A stretch of 64,000 nucleotides of DNA from Cervus elaphus (taxonomy: Eukaryota > Chordata > Mammalia > Artiodactyla > Cervidae), in contig NC_057825.1 in NCBI RefSeq assembly GCF_910594005.1, positions 46,283,037 through 46,347,036 on the forward strand, given 5' to 3'. Shown piece by piece: positions 38,443 through 51,137 of the stretch. The number at the start of each line of letters is the position of its first letter. The first letter of the stretch is position 1. The translations under genes and the position numbers were made by a program. The notes beneath the pieces were generated by a model. It was given only the letters and a program-made list of their open reading frames with translations, had not been told where the DNA came from and ran no database searches.

Positions 38443-38666
38443 TCCAGACTGCTAGTGAAGTGAAAGTGCTAGTAACTCTTTCTAATCAAACGGACTGTAT
38501 CCCGCCAGGCTCCTCTGTCCATGGAATTCTCCAAGCAAGAATACTGGAATGGGTAGCCATTCCCTTCTCCAGGGATCTTCCTTACCCTGGGATTGAACCA
38601 GGGTCTCCTGCATTGCAGGCAAATTCTTTATCATCTGAGCCACCAGGGCAGCCCTCCAGACTGCTA
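38443..38666 (-). repeat. Bov-tA SINE with perfect target-site duplication
   Basis: Element 38455-38654, antisense, ending in the head complement ccaccagggcagccc. It is flanked by a perfect 12-bp duplication tccagactgcta at 38443-38454 and 38655-38666. Confidence 0.97.
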
Positions 38667-39663
38667 ACTCATTATTAATTCAAACCAGAAATTATATCTG
38701 GGTCATGTAAACCACATCAACATTCTTATATCAAAGTTAACATTTATTTTATTTTAATGTATGATCATCAGTGAGGTTTTCCCACAGAGTAAGTAGATAA
38801 GATTCCTCCTCCAATATATGATAAATATGAAGCTGAAAAGACTAACGTAAAATATAGATAGCATATCCTTTCAAATCTTGTCCAGAGATTGAGTTTTGAA
38901 GGAATAGTGTCTTAAGAAGTGGATTATTTGATTATCATATTTTTTACTTGTAAAAGTTAGACTTAATCAAAAATAACCTGGATACTCTGTTAGTCTTAGT
39001 GAGGAAATCAGCAGTTAAAATGCTTTAATTTTTTTCAGACTAAATTGAGTTTGTGATTATATTTAGTTTTTATCTCACAAAACAATTAAAATTATGCTTT
39101 GTACACCATCTATGTACTCATGATATGAGTGGTAATATGTAATAGCTATGCTGGCAATACTTAAGATCTCTATAAACTTGTCATAAGCTGCCTATTATTT
39201 TTTCATGTATACAATTGGATTAAAATGTGATAAAAGAAATCTAAACCGAAAACTTTTTTTTACTTTGTTTTAAATAGAGTGTGATGAGCAGTTAAGTTGC
39301 TTTCTTATAGGGTCAGTCTAAATTCTGATGACAATTCCTTTCCAAGAACTGTTCCCATTTATTTCAGATATTTTTCCTAGCCCTATGTTGATCAGTGAGG
39401 CTTCTGACGTTTACATAAAGCAGAAGGCATTTTCATTCTTTCAGAGCCATTCTTTGAAGAGAAAGATGCTACAGCTTGGAAAACATTCATTAGAAGCACA
39501 TCTAACATGAACGGCTTGTCAATGAGTTACAAAACCTATTAGTACTCACAGTGTCCTTGGAAAATAGAAAATTTCTTCAGTGCTTGGGTTTAACTTGAGA
39601 AATTAACTACTCTAATTTTTAGCAAAACATTGTACACAGGCTGCAACATATTTACATATTTTA
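38667..39663. other. unannotated stretch
   Basis: No recognised repeat or exon. Confidence 0.4.
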
Positions 39664-39946
39664 AATACTTTTTAAAAGTTGCTAAAGCGGAAGCTCCAAT
39701 ACTTTGGCCACCTGATGTGAAGAACTGACTCATTGGAAAAGACCCTGATTCTGGGAAAGATTGAAGGCAGGAGGAGAAGGGGACGAGAGAGGATGAGATG
39801 GTTGGATGGCATCACCGACTGGGGGGGACACAAGTTTGAGCAAGCTCCGGGAATTGATGATGGACAGGGAAGCCTGGTGTGCTGCAGTTCATGGGGTCTC
39901 AAAGACTTGGACACGACTGAGTGACTGAACTGAATACTTTTAAAGA
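39664..39946 (+). mobile_element. BovB 3' end insertion with target-site duplication
   Basis: Element about 39678-39932: the last ~255 bp of BovB ending gactgagtgactgaactg. Flanks aatactttttaaa and aatacttttaaa differ by one T and look like the target-site duplication. It is a heavily 5'-truncated insertion. Confidence 0.93.
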
Positions 39947-42900
39947 ATGTTTCACCGAATGACTCCTTAATGGAATTCACAAGTTGAAAAACAGGACAAC
40001 AGTTTTAACCCACAGAATATCAAACAGGCAGTGCATTAAAAAAACAGATATAGTAACAAGTGTCATGATAATGAGAAGGATTCAATGTAGTGTTTTTGTT
40101 TATTTATAACAAATAAGCATGAATATCTTCATGTGTTTCTTGGGTGAATAATATTTATTCTTTTTGCTGTATTTATATGAAGCATGGGTATTGTCATTGA
40201 ATGTGCCCCTAAATTGTCCTAACATGTTGCATTAGTAGAAAAAAATGAATAAAAGTCACACAAATGAACATAATGTTTATGTCATCCATTTTTGTTATGA
40301 TTTTGAGATAACTCATTGCTCAAATTATTCATGAAAGGCTACTTTATTTGCAAAAATAGCCTTTGAGAAAACAGATTGTGAGTGCTTTCTTATTATTAGA
40401 TCTATGCTAGATTTGTGCACACAAAAATTTGCCTCAATTTATCCCTTTGTCAAGAACAATTTTTCTCTCCATTTACTTTGATAGCAATTAGGTTGAACAA
40501 AAAGAAAAACATAAGTGCAGCAAATCTAAGATGGTACTGCAACTGTTGCAATCAACTCTCATGAGTACCTAGGTGGTCTGCAGGTTTTTTCCCTTGTTTA
40601 CTTATTTTGCTTTGCTACATCTCAGGAAGATAAATAAGAATATCTTTTTTCTTGCATGCGTTTTCTCCTTGACTTTCAGTCCTAATTTGTACTTATTTAT
40701 ATGCTTTGTATAAAATTCCAGGAATATTGATGTGCCCTTTGGATTTTGATCCTGAGGTACAGCTTATTCTTGTTTTTCCTGATTGCTTAGTTGATTCAAG
40801 TTTTACTACAATTTTATTTATCAAACACACATAATGTGACTAATACTGGCCCACATGCTGGAGGACCCGGACCCCCAAACTCAAAATACTATCTTCTTTC
40901 CTTTTTAAATGAGTTTTATCATAAAAATTGTTACTAAATTTAAATATATATTTTTAAAAATTCACATTTATAGTGATTTTTTACAGTTTCCTCAGTTGAA
41001 AACAACTTTACAAGTCTATTTAAAGACAGTTTATTTTAAAAAGGATTATTCAAAAGGACATCATTCACACAGTACAATAGATCTAGATCAGTTCAGAAAA
41101 TTGCTGTTGGCTTAATAAATTGAGAACTCGTAAAGATAAACCATATGTGAATCCATATCATGTACTATTTGTATTTCTCACCTTATTTCAAAAAATCAAT
41201 ACAAGATGGAGAAATAAAAAATAAAAACCCATCTCTTTGGTTTGACATTATTGTCACAGAAAAAGGTTTCTAGATTTATAACATACTTGTCTTTTTTCTT
41301 ACAAGAACTTCATTACTACTTATAATACATTGCACATTTGCTCTTAAAGAAAAAACACAAATGTCTTGTAACAAATACTATATACAATACCAGCAATATT
41401 TTGTCATTTTATCATTTCTATTCTATTGTTTTAGAAGATCAGCTTGTTATGACTCATATATTTGGATTAATTCCAAGCCTTTATACAACCTCAAGAAGGG
41501 GGAAAAAGTCAGCAGTGTTGATATACTGAAAATTACTGCTTTATTAATTTATAACTTTTAAAACTATGCCAATATACCTATCTGATTGTTACCTGTCTGA
41601 TTGATATAAAAATGCTATATTTGTACATCTGTGATTTTGGTAAATATGTCCAGATTTGTTCATAATTTTATTTATGAGGTGATCAGAAAATCCAAAGTCC
41701 TTTACTTTTTCATAGAATGAAAGTCAGCATGGCGGGAATTGCGTCATGCACCAAAAAAAATCACAAAATGTGCTAAGGTTGTGGCTCACCCCTCCAGGTT
41801 CCCGATTAGCCATCCTATGGGGCAAAAAATGTCATGCTAGGAATATGTAGGAGTGAGTACATCAAGTTAAAATGCTAAATCCTAAGAGACACTAAAGGGT
41901 TTGCCCACGTAGAAAAAGTTGTAGCAAATAAAACATCTGCCATATGTTTCACCAACCATTTATTTCAACAATGAAAGCCAGTAAGACAGCCAAAACAAAG
42001 ATGATACAGCCAGATAACATGGAAAGTTCATCCTAGCAAATATTAGTCAAGCAATACAAGTCAAGCAATATAAGTAGTTCTCGCTACTTCTTAATGAATA
42101 TTTAGTATCATATTTTCTTTGTCTATTTGCAGCACTTTGTATATTATATAATGATTTTCTGCTTGTATAAAAATGGCTTCTTACCACAAACTTTTTAACC
42201 AATATAAAATATATGAAATTAAAATGGTTTCTAAATGTTCTTAGTTCCTAAATCTTCTAAGCATTTATTTGCGTGAATATTTTTATCCTCATAAAACTTA
42301 TATAGATAATGAAAAGAAAAAAGGAAGAAAATATTTTATGCTATTGAAATTACCCTATAATGTAAGCCAGGTTTTGAAAAGGGGAGAAAACATGTGAGTT
42401 AAATTTAGGTTAAAATGTCCTGTGACAGATCATGCTGATTTAAGTAATTGAAAATTGCACTGAAGATGGATAGGAAAAAATAATAATAATAGAAAGTATT
42501 GATAGAACATTTTAATATTCAAGGAGTTTTTCTACACAGTTTTTCTCTACATATTCATTTAATCATCACAGCCATCCATAGAGATAGTTATTTGTGTGTC
42601 TGTTTTCTAGATGAGAAAAATGACTTAAGGAGAATGGCAGTTGGCCTACTTCTAACATTACAGAAGTGAGGTAGCTAGAACTCAAGCTCAAGTGGTCTGT
42701 CTCTCTAATCATGCTTTTTACCAATATATTCTGTTGCCTCTTAAATGTTTCATTTCTTCTAATTTTCAAATAATTTAATCATGTTTATTTTTAAGAAGTT
42801 AATATTAGAGGCCACACATCACAATTAAAAACAACAACAACCTTGGTGCAAAGGGTTTAGCCCTAGCACAGTGAATTAACACCCTGATTAAATCAGAGAA

Positions 42901-43227
42901 CTGCCTTTTCTCTCTAGCAACAATGTTATCTAAATAACCTAAAGAAACAACCTACAAAGACACCTAGGCATTCTAGGTAAAGTGTTAAACTACATTCTTT
43001 TATAAACATTGACGCTGAAGCTACAATATAGTATTATAGATTACCAGAGGCTCAAAAGAAAAGGGAGTTAGAGGTAAAAAATGGCAAGTTAATACTAAAA
43101 CTAAAGCAACCAGTGCATTGCTGCTGAGCTTATTAAGCAAAAGTCTTGTTTGCTGGCAGCTTGGGTTTTAATGGTGGCTCTGGAGACAGAAAACAAGACA
43201 TTAGGTTAAATAGCATCAAGAAGGTAG
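39947..43227. other. mostly unannotated stretch
   Basis: About 3.3 kb with only a MIR (listed) and a weak old-repeat-like piece near 40800-40860. No exon is recognised. Confidence 0.45.
42550..42740 (-). repeat. MIR SINE
   Basis: Antisense MIR in order: tcatttaatcatcacagcc, ttttctagatgagaaaaatg, ggtagctagaactcaagctc, ctaatcatgctttttacc. Confidence 0.75.
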
Positions 43228-43261
43228 GCGTGCGCGCGCGCGCGCTCACACACACACACAC

Positions 43262-43292
<31 letters not shown>
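43228..43292. repeat. (GC)n-(CA)n alternating purine-pyrimidine tract
   Basis: A GC/GT alternating run at 43228-43245 is joined, with one phase break at TC, to a CA run reaching 43292 that has a single G interruption. The CpG run stands out in CpG-poor surroundings. Such tracts can adopt Z-DNA. Confidence 0.95.
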
Positions 43293-43796
43293 GTGAAGCT
43301 GAACTCTCAAAGCCTTCCATTCTAAGTGAATTGGTGAACTAGAAAAATTGTTCCTGCTGGCCTGGTGAAAAACCACAAGATAATTAGCCTATCTTGGCCT
43401 AAGGACTGGTAGGAAAAAAAAATCTCTTCCATAAAAATTCACAGTCACAGCCTGCTCTTGGCATTTACTCTGATTTTACAATTGGTCCAGGAAAAATTGC
43501 TAATCAATAAGTTTTATAAAATTTCCTGACTGAATTAAGCCTCATTACTCTTCTGATGTGCAGATCCTTAACCAGTCATCACAGAAGTCTCATAAACTAA
43601 ATCCTGGGAAGCCAGAGTTCACCATTTAAAATTACTAAGTACATGAATACAGAAGCCACATTGGGTGAGAACCATCAGGAACATTTATAGAAGAACACAA
43701 ACACCAACAGCACAGTGTAAAGATAATAAAATAATTGGATGAAGAATATAAAACTATGTTTAAAAATATTGACAGAATTGAGAACGATAGAAAGGC
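43293..43796. other. unannotated stretch
   Basis: No recognised repeat or exon. Confidence 0.4.
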
Positions 43797-44753
43797 GAGT
43801 GGGCAATTGAAAAATGAGCAGAGGCCCTAAATAGACATCTCTTCAAAGAAAACATACAGATGGCCAAGAGGTACATGAAATGATGTTTACCATTGCTCTT
43901 AGAGAAATGCAGATCAAAACCACAATGAGATCTCTTCTCACACCAGTCAGATTGGCTACCGTGAAAAAAAAACGAACAAACAATAAATGCTGGAGAAGGT
44001 GTGGAGATAGGGAAACTCTCCTGCACTGTGGGAATGTAAATTGGTGCATCCACTATGGAGAACAATATGGGGGTTCCTTAAAAAACTAAAAATAGAGCTA
44101 CCATATGACCCTGCAATCCCACGTCTGGGTATATAGCCGGAGGAAAACATGACCCAAAAGGATACATGCACCCCAGTGCTCATTGCAGCACTGTTTACAA
44201 TAGCTGAGACAAGGAAGCAATCTAAATATTCATCAACTGAGGAATGAATAAAGATGTGAAAAAAAAAAAAAAGATGTGATACATATATACAATGGAATAT
44301 GACTCAGCCATTAAAAAGAATGAAATAATGTCATTAGCAGCAACATATTGAACCTAGAGACAGTCATACTGAGTGAAATAAGTTAGACAGAGAAGGAGAA
44401 ATATCATATCACATCCCTTATATGTGGAATCTAAAAAAAAATGATACAAATGAACTTACTTACAAAACAGAAAGAGACAGACTTAGAGATCAAACCTGGG
44501 AGAAGGATACAGGAAAGGGATAGTTTGGAAGTTTGAGATGAACATGTACTCACTGCTATATTTAAAATGGATAGCCCATAATGACCTACTGTGTAGCACA
44601 TGGAAGCCTGCTCAATTATATGGCAGCCTGGATTGAAGTGAAGCTTGGTGGAGCGTGGATACATGTTTATGTATGGCTGAGTTCCTTTGCTGTTCACCCG
44701 AAATTATTACAACATTGCTAAGTGGCTATGTCCCAATACAAAATAAAAAAGTT
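43797..44753 (+). mobile_element. L1 LINE 3' end (artiodactyl type)
   Basis: It holds the end of ORF2 and the 3' UTR: gtgggcaattgaaaaatgag, ccacaatgagatctcttctc, gtgtggagatagggaaactc, gagctaccatatgaccctgc, then aaacagaaagagacagactt and an A-rich end at 44753. It is 5'-truncated with frameshifts. An A-run with an apparent gatgtga duplication lies near 44260. Confidence 0.92.
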
Positions 44754-45314
44754 AAGAAAGAGAATGAGCAGCTGCTACAACTTCATGACAAGTGAAATGA
44801 TTGATCTTGCCTCAAACAGGAGGAGGAAGAGAGGAGAATTGATCTTGATCACTGGATTTCTTCTATTTGCCAAAGTTTATGACTTAAGGAATTAAGTCCA
44901 TATACTTTCCAGTTGCAGATGTACAGATATTAAATAGATCCCACCAAGTCTTATGCCTCAGAAGCTACTGGAAGCCCTGAGGTGAAGACAAGAGGGACAA
45001 ATGAGAGGCATGTTGTTAGTACCACTTGATATTATTCATTGAATCATTCAGTGGTAGACGGGTTTGGGAGAAGAAGCCTCAGAAGATCCCTCAGGCTGTG
45101 GGGATGGTGGTCATAGTGGCCTGGCTCCAGGACAGAGAAAGAAGCAACATATACCATCTATAGAGCCTCTGGACCATACTGTGAGGCAAAACACATCCTG
45201 AACCTAGCTGTCTGTGAACTGTCTCCTGAAAATTATTATCTACAATTACTCCCTGTGTTAGAGGACAAGGGTAGTCTAATGTTCAGCTAATTGATGTCAT
45301 ATGGAGGTGACATC
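44754..45314. other. unannotated stretch
   Basis: No repeat or exon can be assigned. Confidence 0.4.
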
Positions 45315-45434
45315 GGGCTTCCCAGGTCACACTAGTTGTAAAGAACCCACCTGCCAATGCAGGAGACTAGAGGCACAGTTTTGATCCCTGGGTTGGGAAG
45401 ATCACCTGGAGAAGGGCATGGCAACCCACTCTAT
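45315..45434 (+). repeat. Bov-tA SINE, head half only
   Basis: The tRNA head (gggcttccc, B-box-like ttttgatccc) and the start of the Bov-A body are present up to gcaacccactct. The distal body and tail are missing. Confidence 0.85.
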
Positions 45435-45772
45435 ATCATGAGGAAAAGTGATCTATTCAAATAAAGAAAATTTACCAATAAAAGATTTTCAGTAAAAGAA
45501 TTATAAAAGAGTGTTCTCTGTGAAGAAGAAAAAAGTCATATAAGAAAATATCGAGGCATAAGACTAATGAGCAAAAATATTGAATAACATAATATAAACA
45601 AAATAAAGTGTATATGATAACAATACAAATGTTCATAATGAAAATACTGGAAAAAAGACAAAATTGAAGTTAAATACTGAATTACAACACTCTGTACAGT
45701 GGAAGGGATTTATAAAAGCTACAATACCATATATTTTCTGAATTAACTTTAGAGTTGGGTAGAGACAATAGA

Positions 45773-46016
45773 GGACTTCCCAGGTAGCTCAGTGGTAAAG
45801 AATTCACCTGACAAGGCAACAACCACAGGAGATGACAGTTTGATCCCTGGGTCAAGATGATCCCCTGGAGGAGGAAATGGCAACCCACTCCAGTATTCTT
45901 GCTGGGATAATTTCATGGACAGAGAAGCCTGGTGGGTTCCATGGGTTCTCCTGGTGGGACCCCATAGTCTGTGGGGTTGCTAAGAGTTGGACATGACTGA
46001 GCGACTGAACACACCG
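45773..46016 (+). repeat. Bov-tA SINE
   Basis: A tRNA head with intact A box (tagctcagtgg) is followed by the Bov-A body. A local duplication of about 25-30 bp lies around 45930-45970 (cctggtgggttcc ... cctggtgggacccc), making it longer than its relatives. Confidence 0.92.
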
Positions 46017-46028
46017 ATAATAGACATC

Positions 46029-46351
46029 TGTTGTTCAGTCACTAGGTCTTGTCCCACTCTTTGTGACCCCATGAACTGCAGCATGCCAGGATTCCCTGTC
46101 CTTCACCAACTGCCAGAGCTTCCTCAAACTCATGTCCATTGAATTGCTGATGCCATCCAATCATCTCATCCTCTGTCATCCCCTTCTACTCCTGCCTCCA
46201 ATTTCTCCAAGCAACAGGGTCTATTCTAATGAGTCAGCTCTTCCCATCAGGTGGCCAAAGTATCAGAGCTTCAGCTTCAGCATCAGTCCTTCCAATGAAT
46301 ATTCAGTGTTGATTTCCTTTAGGATGGACTGGTTGGATCTTCTTGCAGTCC
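46029..46351 (-). mobile_element. BovB 3' end
   Basis: The tgttgttcagtc terminus complement is followed by antisense BovB to cttcttgcagtcca. It is joined without spacer to a sense BovB piece at 46352, which makes a head-to-head pair. Confidence 0.93.
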
Positions 46352-47128
46352 ATTCAGGTATGACCTAAGTAAAAACCCTTACGATTATACAGTGGAAGTG
46401 AGAAATAGATCCAATGGATTAGATCTGATAGAAGACAGAGTGCCTGAAGAACTATCCTTCATGACATTGTACAGGAGGCAGGCATCAAGACCATCCCCAA
46501 GAAAAAGAAATGCAAAAAGGCAAAATGGTTGTCTGAGAAGGCCTTACAAATAGCTGTGAAAGGCAAAGGAGAAAAGGAGAGATATACACATTTGAATGCA
46601 GAGTTCCAAAGAATAGCAAGGAGAGATAACAAAGCTTTTCTCAGTGATCAGTGCAAAGAAATAGAGGAAAACAACAGAATGGGAAAGACTAGACATCTCT
46701 TCAAGAAATTTAGAGACACCAAGGGAATATTTCATGCAAAGATGGGCACAATAAAGTACAGAAATGGTATGAACCGAAGAGAAGCTGAAGATATTAAGAA
46801 GAGGTGGCAAGAATACACAGAAGAACTATAGAAAAATGATCTTCATGACACAGATAATCACGATAGTGTGATCACTCACCTAGAACCAGGCATCCTGGAA
46901 TGTGAAGTCAGGTGGGCCTTAGGAAGCGTCAGTTTGAACAAAGCTAGTGGAGATGATGGAATTCTAGTTGAGGTATTTCAAATCCTAAAAGATGATGCTG
47001 TGAAAGTGCTGCACTCAATATGCCAGCAGATTTGAAAAGCTCAGCAGTGGCCACAAGACTGGAAAAGGTTAGTTTTCATTCCAATCCCAAAAAAAGGCAA
47101 TGCCAAAGAATGCTCAAACTACCGCACA
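46352..47128 (+). mobile_element. BovB fragment (EN-RT linker and start of RT)
   Basis: It starts at attcaggtatgacctaagt, contains the linker with a 100-codon frame at 46529-46831 (basic, coiled-coil-like, including ENNRMGKTRHLFKK), and ends in the RT region at ctaccgcaca. The 3' part is absent. Immediately after it come about 19 bp that match the complement of a Bov-tA head (tgagccaccagggaagtc, 47131-47148). Confidence 0.92.
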
Positions 47129-47148
47129 TTTGAGCCACCAGGGAAGTC

Positions 47149-49295
47149 TATGTTTTTTTTTGATAGCAGAGTATTTATATACAATATTGTCCCTCTATAG
47201 ATAAGGAAAAATGAACTGTGATCTTTTCATGTGTATGTATTATACAGCAGTGAAAATGAATGAATTATACCTATATATGTCAAAATGAATGAACTGTACA
47301 AATATACTCTTATGCATAAAAGTTGGAGAATAATGCATATATTTCAAGCTTATGTACATGTATATTATATTATGTGCATCAATATTATACATGGTTTAAG
47401 GAAATAAATATTCTACAAATATATGCATGTATACATATATATGTTTTATATGATTACCTTCAGAGAAAGGGAAATTGGATGCAGTTGAAAATGTTGGCAA
47501 GGAGATTCCAATAGAAATTACAATGCTTTATGCATGTATTTTATGCACACGATGCTTTTCTTTATTCTTTCTATGTATCAGATATAATTTATAATGAATG
47601 TTAATCAATAGGAAGAACAATCAGACCAGTGTGTAAATGTCTGCTTATGTCAAGAATTTGAAGAAATAGCTGTTTGTATTGAATAATATGATTTTGTGAT
47701 AGCTAAGCAATCTGACTAATATTCTAAGTATTTTAGTATAATAAAATTTATTTAAATTTAAAGTTCATATGAACATAATTTAAAATAATACAGCAATATA
47801 TTATTCACAGTAATTTACATTTTTTGTGAATGTGCAGTACAAAAATAAAGATGTACAACTTTCTGAAGACCATAACTTAATTGGTCTATAAACAGACTTC
47901 ATTCTTTTTCACAAATTATTCTCCTCTTTTCTTAAACTACCCATTGATTTTTTTTTCATCTTCTAGTGTTCTCTTGTTCCTTTGACTAACAATGAATTTT
48001 CTGTCTTTTCTGTATCATTTACGTATTACCTCTTTATCAGCCTCACTGCACTCTTTGACACATTTGCATTAATAATGTTGGCTGTGATAAAGGATGGAGT
48101 ATCCATCACTTTTTCAAGAATTTATGCTAACTTGGGTTAAGAATTTATTTTATATCATAAAGCACTTCATCAGATGACACTCACAATACCCTGACATGCT
48201 TTTTTAAAAACTAAACTTCACACTGTACTTTTCCATTTACTAGCATTGTAAAAGTTAACATAGTGCAGTAGAAAATGCACAGTATCACGCATGAAGTATT
48301 CTTGTTGAGTTGTTGTTGAGTTGAATTATACCTTCTAGTTTTAACGTAGTTTACAAGAAAAAGCACAGAATGGAGGTCAAGTTAAACCTCACCACAGGGA
48401 CGCAATCAACCAAATTCAGCATGTGGAACAGTCTATAGGACACATAGTCAGTCTTCTCCAATGATAGGTATCATAAAATATCAAAAGCAGAGTCTCTTAA
48501 AACCCCTTAGGAGATATAATATTCAAATGCAATGGGCAGCTATGTTTGGTTTAGTTTAAAACAAATGAAATGTTAGGGGAAAAAAAAAAAACAACTTGAG
48601 ATAATCGAGAAAAAGAGACTATGGATTTAGTATTAGATATCATGGAGTCTTTTTTGTTTACTTTATTGAAAGCATAATATTATGGTAGTTGTTTAAAATA
48701 TTGCTATGCTATGTGCTTATACTAAAATACATGCATGTTTTGGAATTGTTTTATGCTTTTAGTAAAAATGGCTCTGATTCTTTCAGCTAATATTACCACT
48801 CAGAAATTTAATTATTTCGTTTCATGTTTCAAAATAATACTTTGGATTCCCTTAGGTTTCAGTAGAGTGCTATAACCACTGAAGACAATGAAAAATATTT
48901 AAACAAATTAGTGAGTAAAACAATCTTGACTATAGGTAAATAAAGTATTTGCTTTCTAAGCAGCACACACTATACATATAGTAATAATATCAATCTACAA
49001 TATACCGCAAGATATGATACACAATATAAGTAACAATATCTTAAAATACCTATGCTAATATGCATATGTATATATTAGAATATGTATGTGTATGTGTATA
49101 CATATATATGCATATATTTATCCTTAACTGCCTATTCTTCATACCAGAAATTCTTTTATAAGAAACCTGGCTTATCTAAAAATGTATTCTGTACACAAAA
49201 TACGTAAGGTAAAATTAGACAAAACCTATAAAAACTAAGCACTGTCATTAGACTAACAATAAATTTTGTTTTAATTAAGTTCTTTTTTAAAAAAA
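47149..49295. other. unannotated AT-rich stretch
   Basis: It includes low-complexity TA/TG-rich parts at about 47330-47450 and 49060-49120. No gene or older repeat is assigned. Confidence 0.45.
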
Positions 49296-49860
49296 GTATT
49301 TATTTATTTACTTTACAATATTGTATTGGTTTTGCTATACATTGACATGAATCCACCACGGGTGTACATGTGTTCACCATCCTGAACCCTCCTCCCACCT
49401 CCCTCCCCATCCCATCCTTCTGGGTCACCCCAGTGCACCAGCCCTGAGCACCCTGTATCATGTATTGAACCTGGACTGGTGATTTGTTTCACATATGATA
49501 ATTTACATGTTTCAATGCCATTCTCCCACATCATCCCACCCTCGGCCTCTCCCACAGAGTCCAAAAGATTGTTCTATACATCTATGTCTCTTTTGCTGTC
49601 TCGCATACAGGGTTATCGTTACTATCTTTCAAAATTCCATATATATGCGTTAGTATACTGTACTGGTGTTTTTCTTTCTGGCTTACTTCACTCTGTATAA
49701 TAGGCTCCAGTTTCATCCACCTCATTAGAACTGATTCAAATGTATTCTTTTTAATGGCTGAGTAATATTCCATTGTGTATATGTACCACAGCTTTCTTAT
49801 CCTTTTGTCTGTTGATGGACATCTAGGTTGCTTCCATGCTTCCTGACTACTATAAACAGT
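49296..49860 (-). mobile_element. artiodactyl L1 3' end, 5'-truncated
   Basis: Antisense: actttacaatattgtattgg, the CCTCCC-rich UTR (49387-49415), cccacagagtccaaaagat, then the ORF2 end, stopping at ctactataaacagt. It lacks the clear tattagttggagg start seen in the other copies. Confidence 0.92.
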
Positions 49861-50402
49861 TTTTATTTTAGTATATATTCTAATAAACAATATTTCTAAA
49901 TATGACAGTACTATGCCCAAACAACATAATTAGCCTTCAAAAATATTGAGGCAAAGATACCTAAAATCTAGTTTGTTCTGGTCATTTGCTATTGTCTTGC
50001 AGCCAAAAGCCTCCTTTAGAGTCTCCTTTTTATGTGATTCTGCAAAATATACTTCCAACATTTCCTAAGTCTGTTGGCATTCTATTAGATGATGCTAATT
50101 GCAGAAATGAAGTAGAGATCATGGTACATATAAACGGATTTCTTTCCTGCTTTTTAGTAGTTACTATCTATTAATATACTATTCCAGTGGCAGATGACCA
50201 CTGACTCCAGGCTGAAGCTTCCTTCAGCCCTTAAAACCCAGGTTTGCCATGTCTTCCTGGCATTTAGTATACCAAGCACTGCAGGCAGCCTTGCACTGGC
50301 TATGTGGTCTAAGTATCAGTAAGGCTTTTCCTCAGACGCCCAAGCATCTGCTCAGTGTTTCTCCCCATGCCTGCCCTGCTACTCCAATTAAATCTCTGCA
50401 CT
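49861..50402. other. unannotated stretch
   Basis: No repeat or exon is assigned. Confidence 0.4.
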
Positions 50403-50567
50403 AGTGGATATCGAGAGGATGAGATGATTGGATGGCACCACCGACTCAGCGGACATGGGTTTGGGTGGACTCTGGAAGTTGGTGATGGACAGAGAGGCCT
50501 GGCATGCTGCGGTTCATGGGGTTGCAAAGAGTCAGACATGGCTGAGTGACTGAACTGAGTGGACATC
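50403..50567 (+). mobile_element. BovB 3' end insertion with target-site duplication
   Basis: Element about 50413-50557, the last ~145 bp of BovB. Flanks agtggatatc (50403-50412) and agtggacatc (50558-50567) match 9/10. Confidence 0.9.
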
Positions 50568-50991
50568 CATGATGCTACTCCTTCAGTTCAGTTCAGTTCA
50601 GTCACTCAGTCATATCAAATTGTTTGTGACCACATGGACTGTAGCACACCAGGCTTCCCTGTACATCAACAACTCCCAGAGCTTGCTCAAACTCATCTCC
50701 GTTGAGTCAGTGATGCCATCCAAACATCTGATCCTTTAAGGTCCCCTTCTCCTCCTGCCTTTAATCTTTCCCAGCACCAGGGTCTTTTCCAAATCAGTTC
50801 TTTGCATCAGGAGGCCAAAGTATTGGTTTCAGCTTCAACATCAGTCCTTCCAGTGAATATTCAGGACTGATTTCCTTTAGGATTGACTGGTTTGATATTC
50901 TTGCTGCCCAACAGATTCTCAAGAGTCTTCTTCAACACCACAATTCAAAAACATCAGTTCTTCAGCACTCAGCTTTATTTCTGGTCCAACT

Positions 50992-51137
50992 CTCACATCC
51001 ATTGGAGAAGGAAATGGCAACCCACTCCAGTAATCTTGCCTGCAGAATTCCATGGATAGAGGAGCCTGGCAGGCTTCAGTCCATGTGGTTGCAAAAAGTC
51101 AGGCATGACTGAACAGCTAACACTCACTCACATCCAT
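50992..51137 (+). repeat. Bov-A monomer insertion in BovB, perfect target-site duplication
   Basis: Element 51003-51126 is a Bov-A body without tRNA head (aaggaaatggcaacccactc ... gactgaacagctaac). It is flanked by a perfect 11-bp duplication ctcacatccat (50992-51002 and 51127-51137) derived from the host BovB. Confidence 0.94.

Noticed and set aside
43228..43245. possible CpG island
   Set aside because: It is an 18-bp microsatellite, far too short and with no promoter-like GC-rich surroundings.
49268..49890. target-site duplication for the L1 at 49.3 kb (ttttaattaagt / ttttattttagt)
   Set aside because: It matches 10/12 but is T/A-rich and expected by chance near poly-T DNA.
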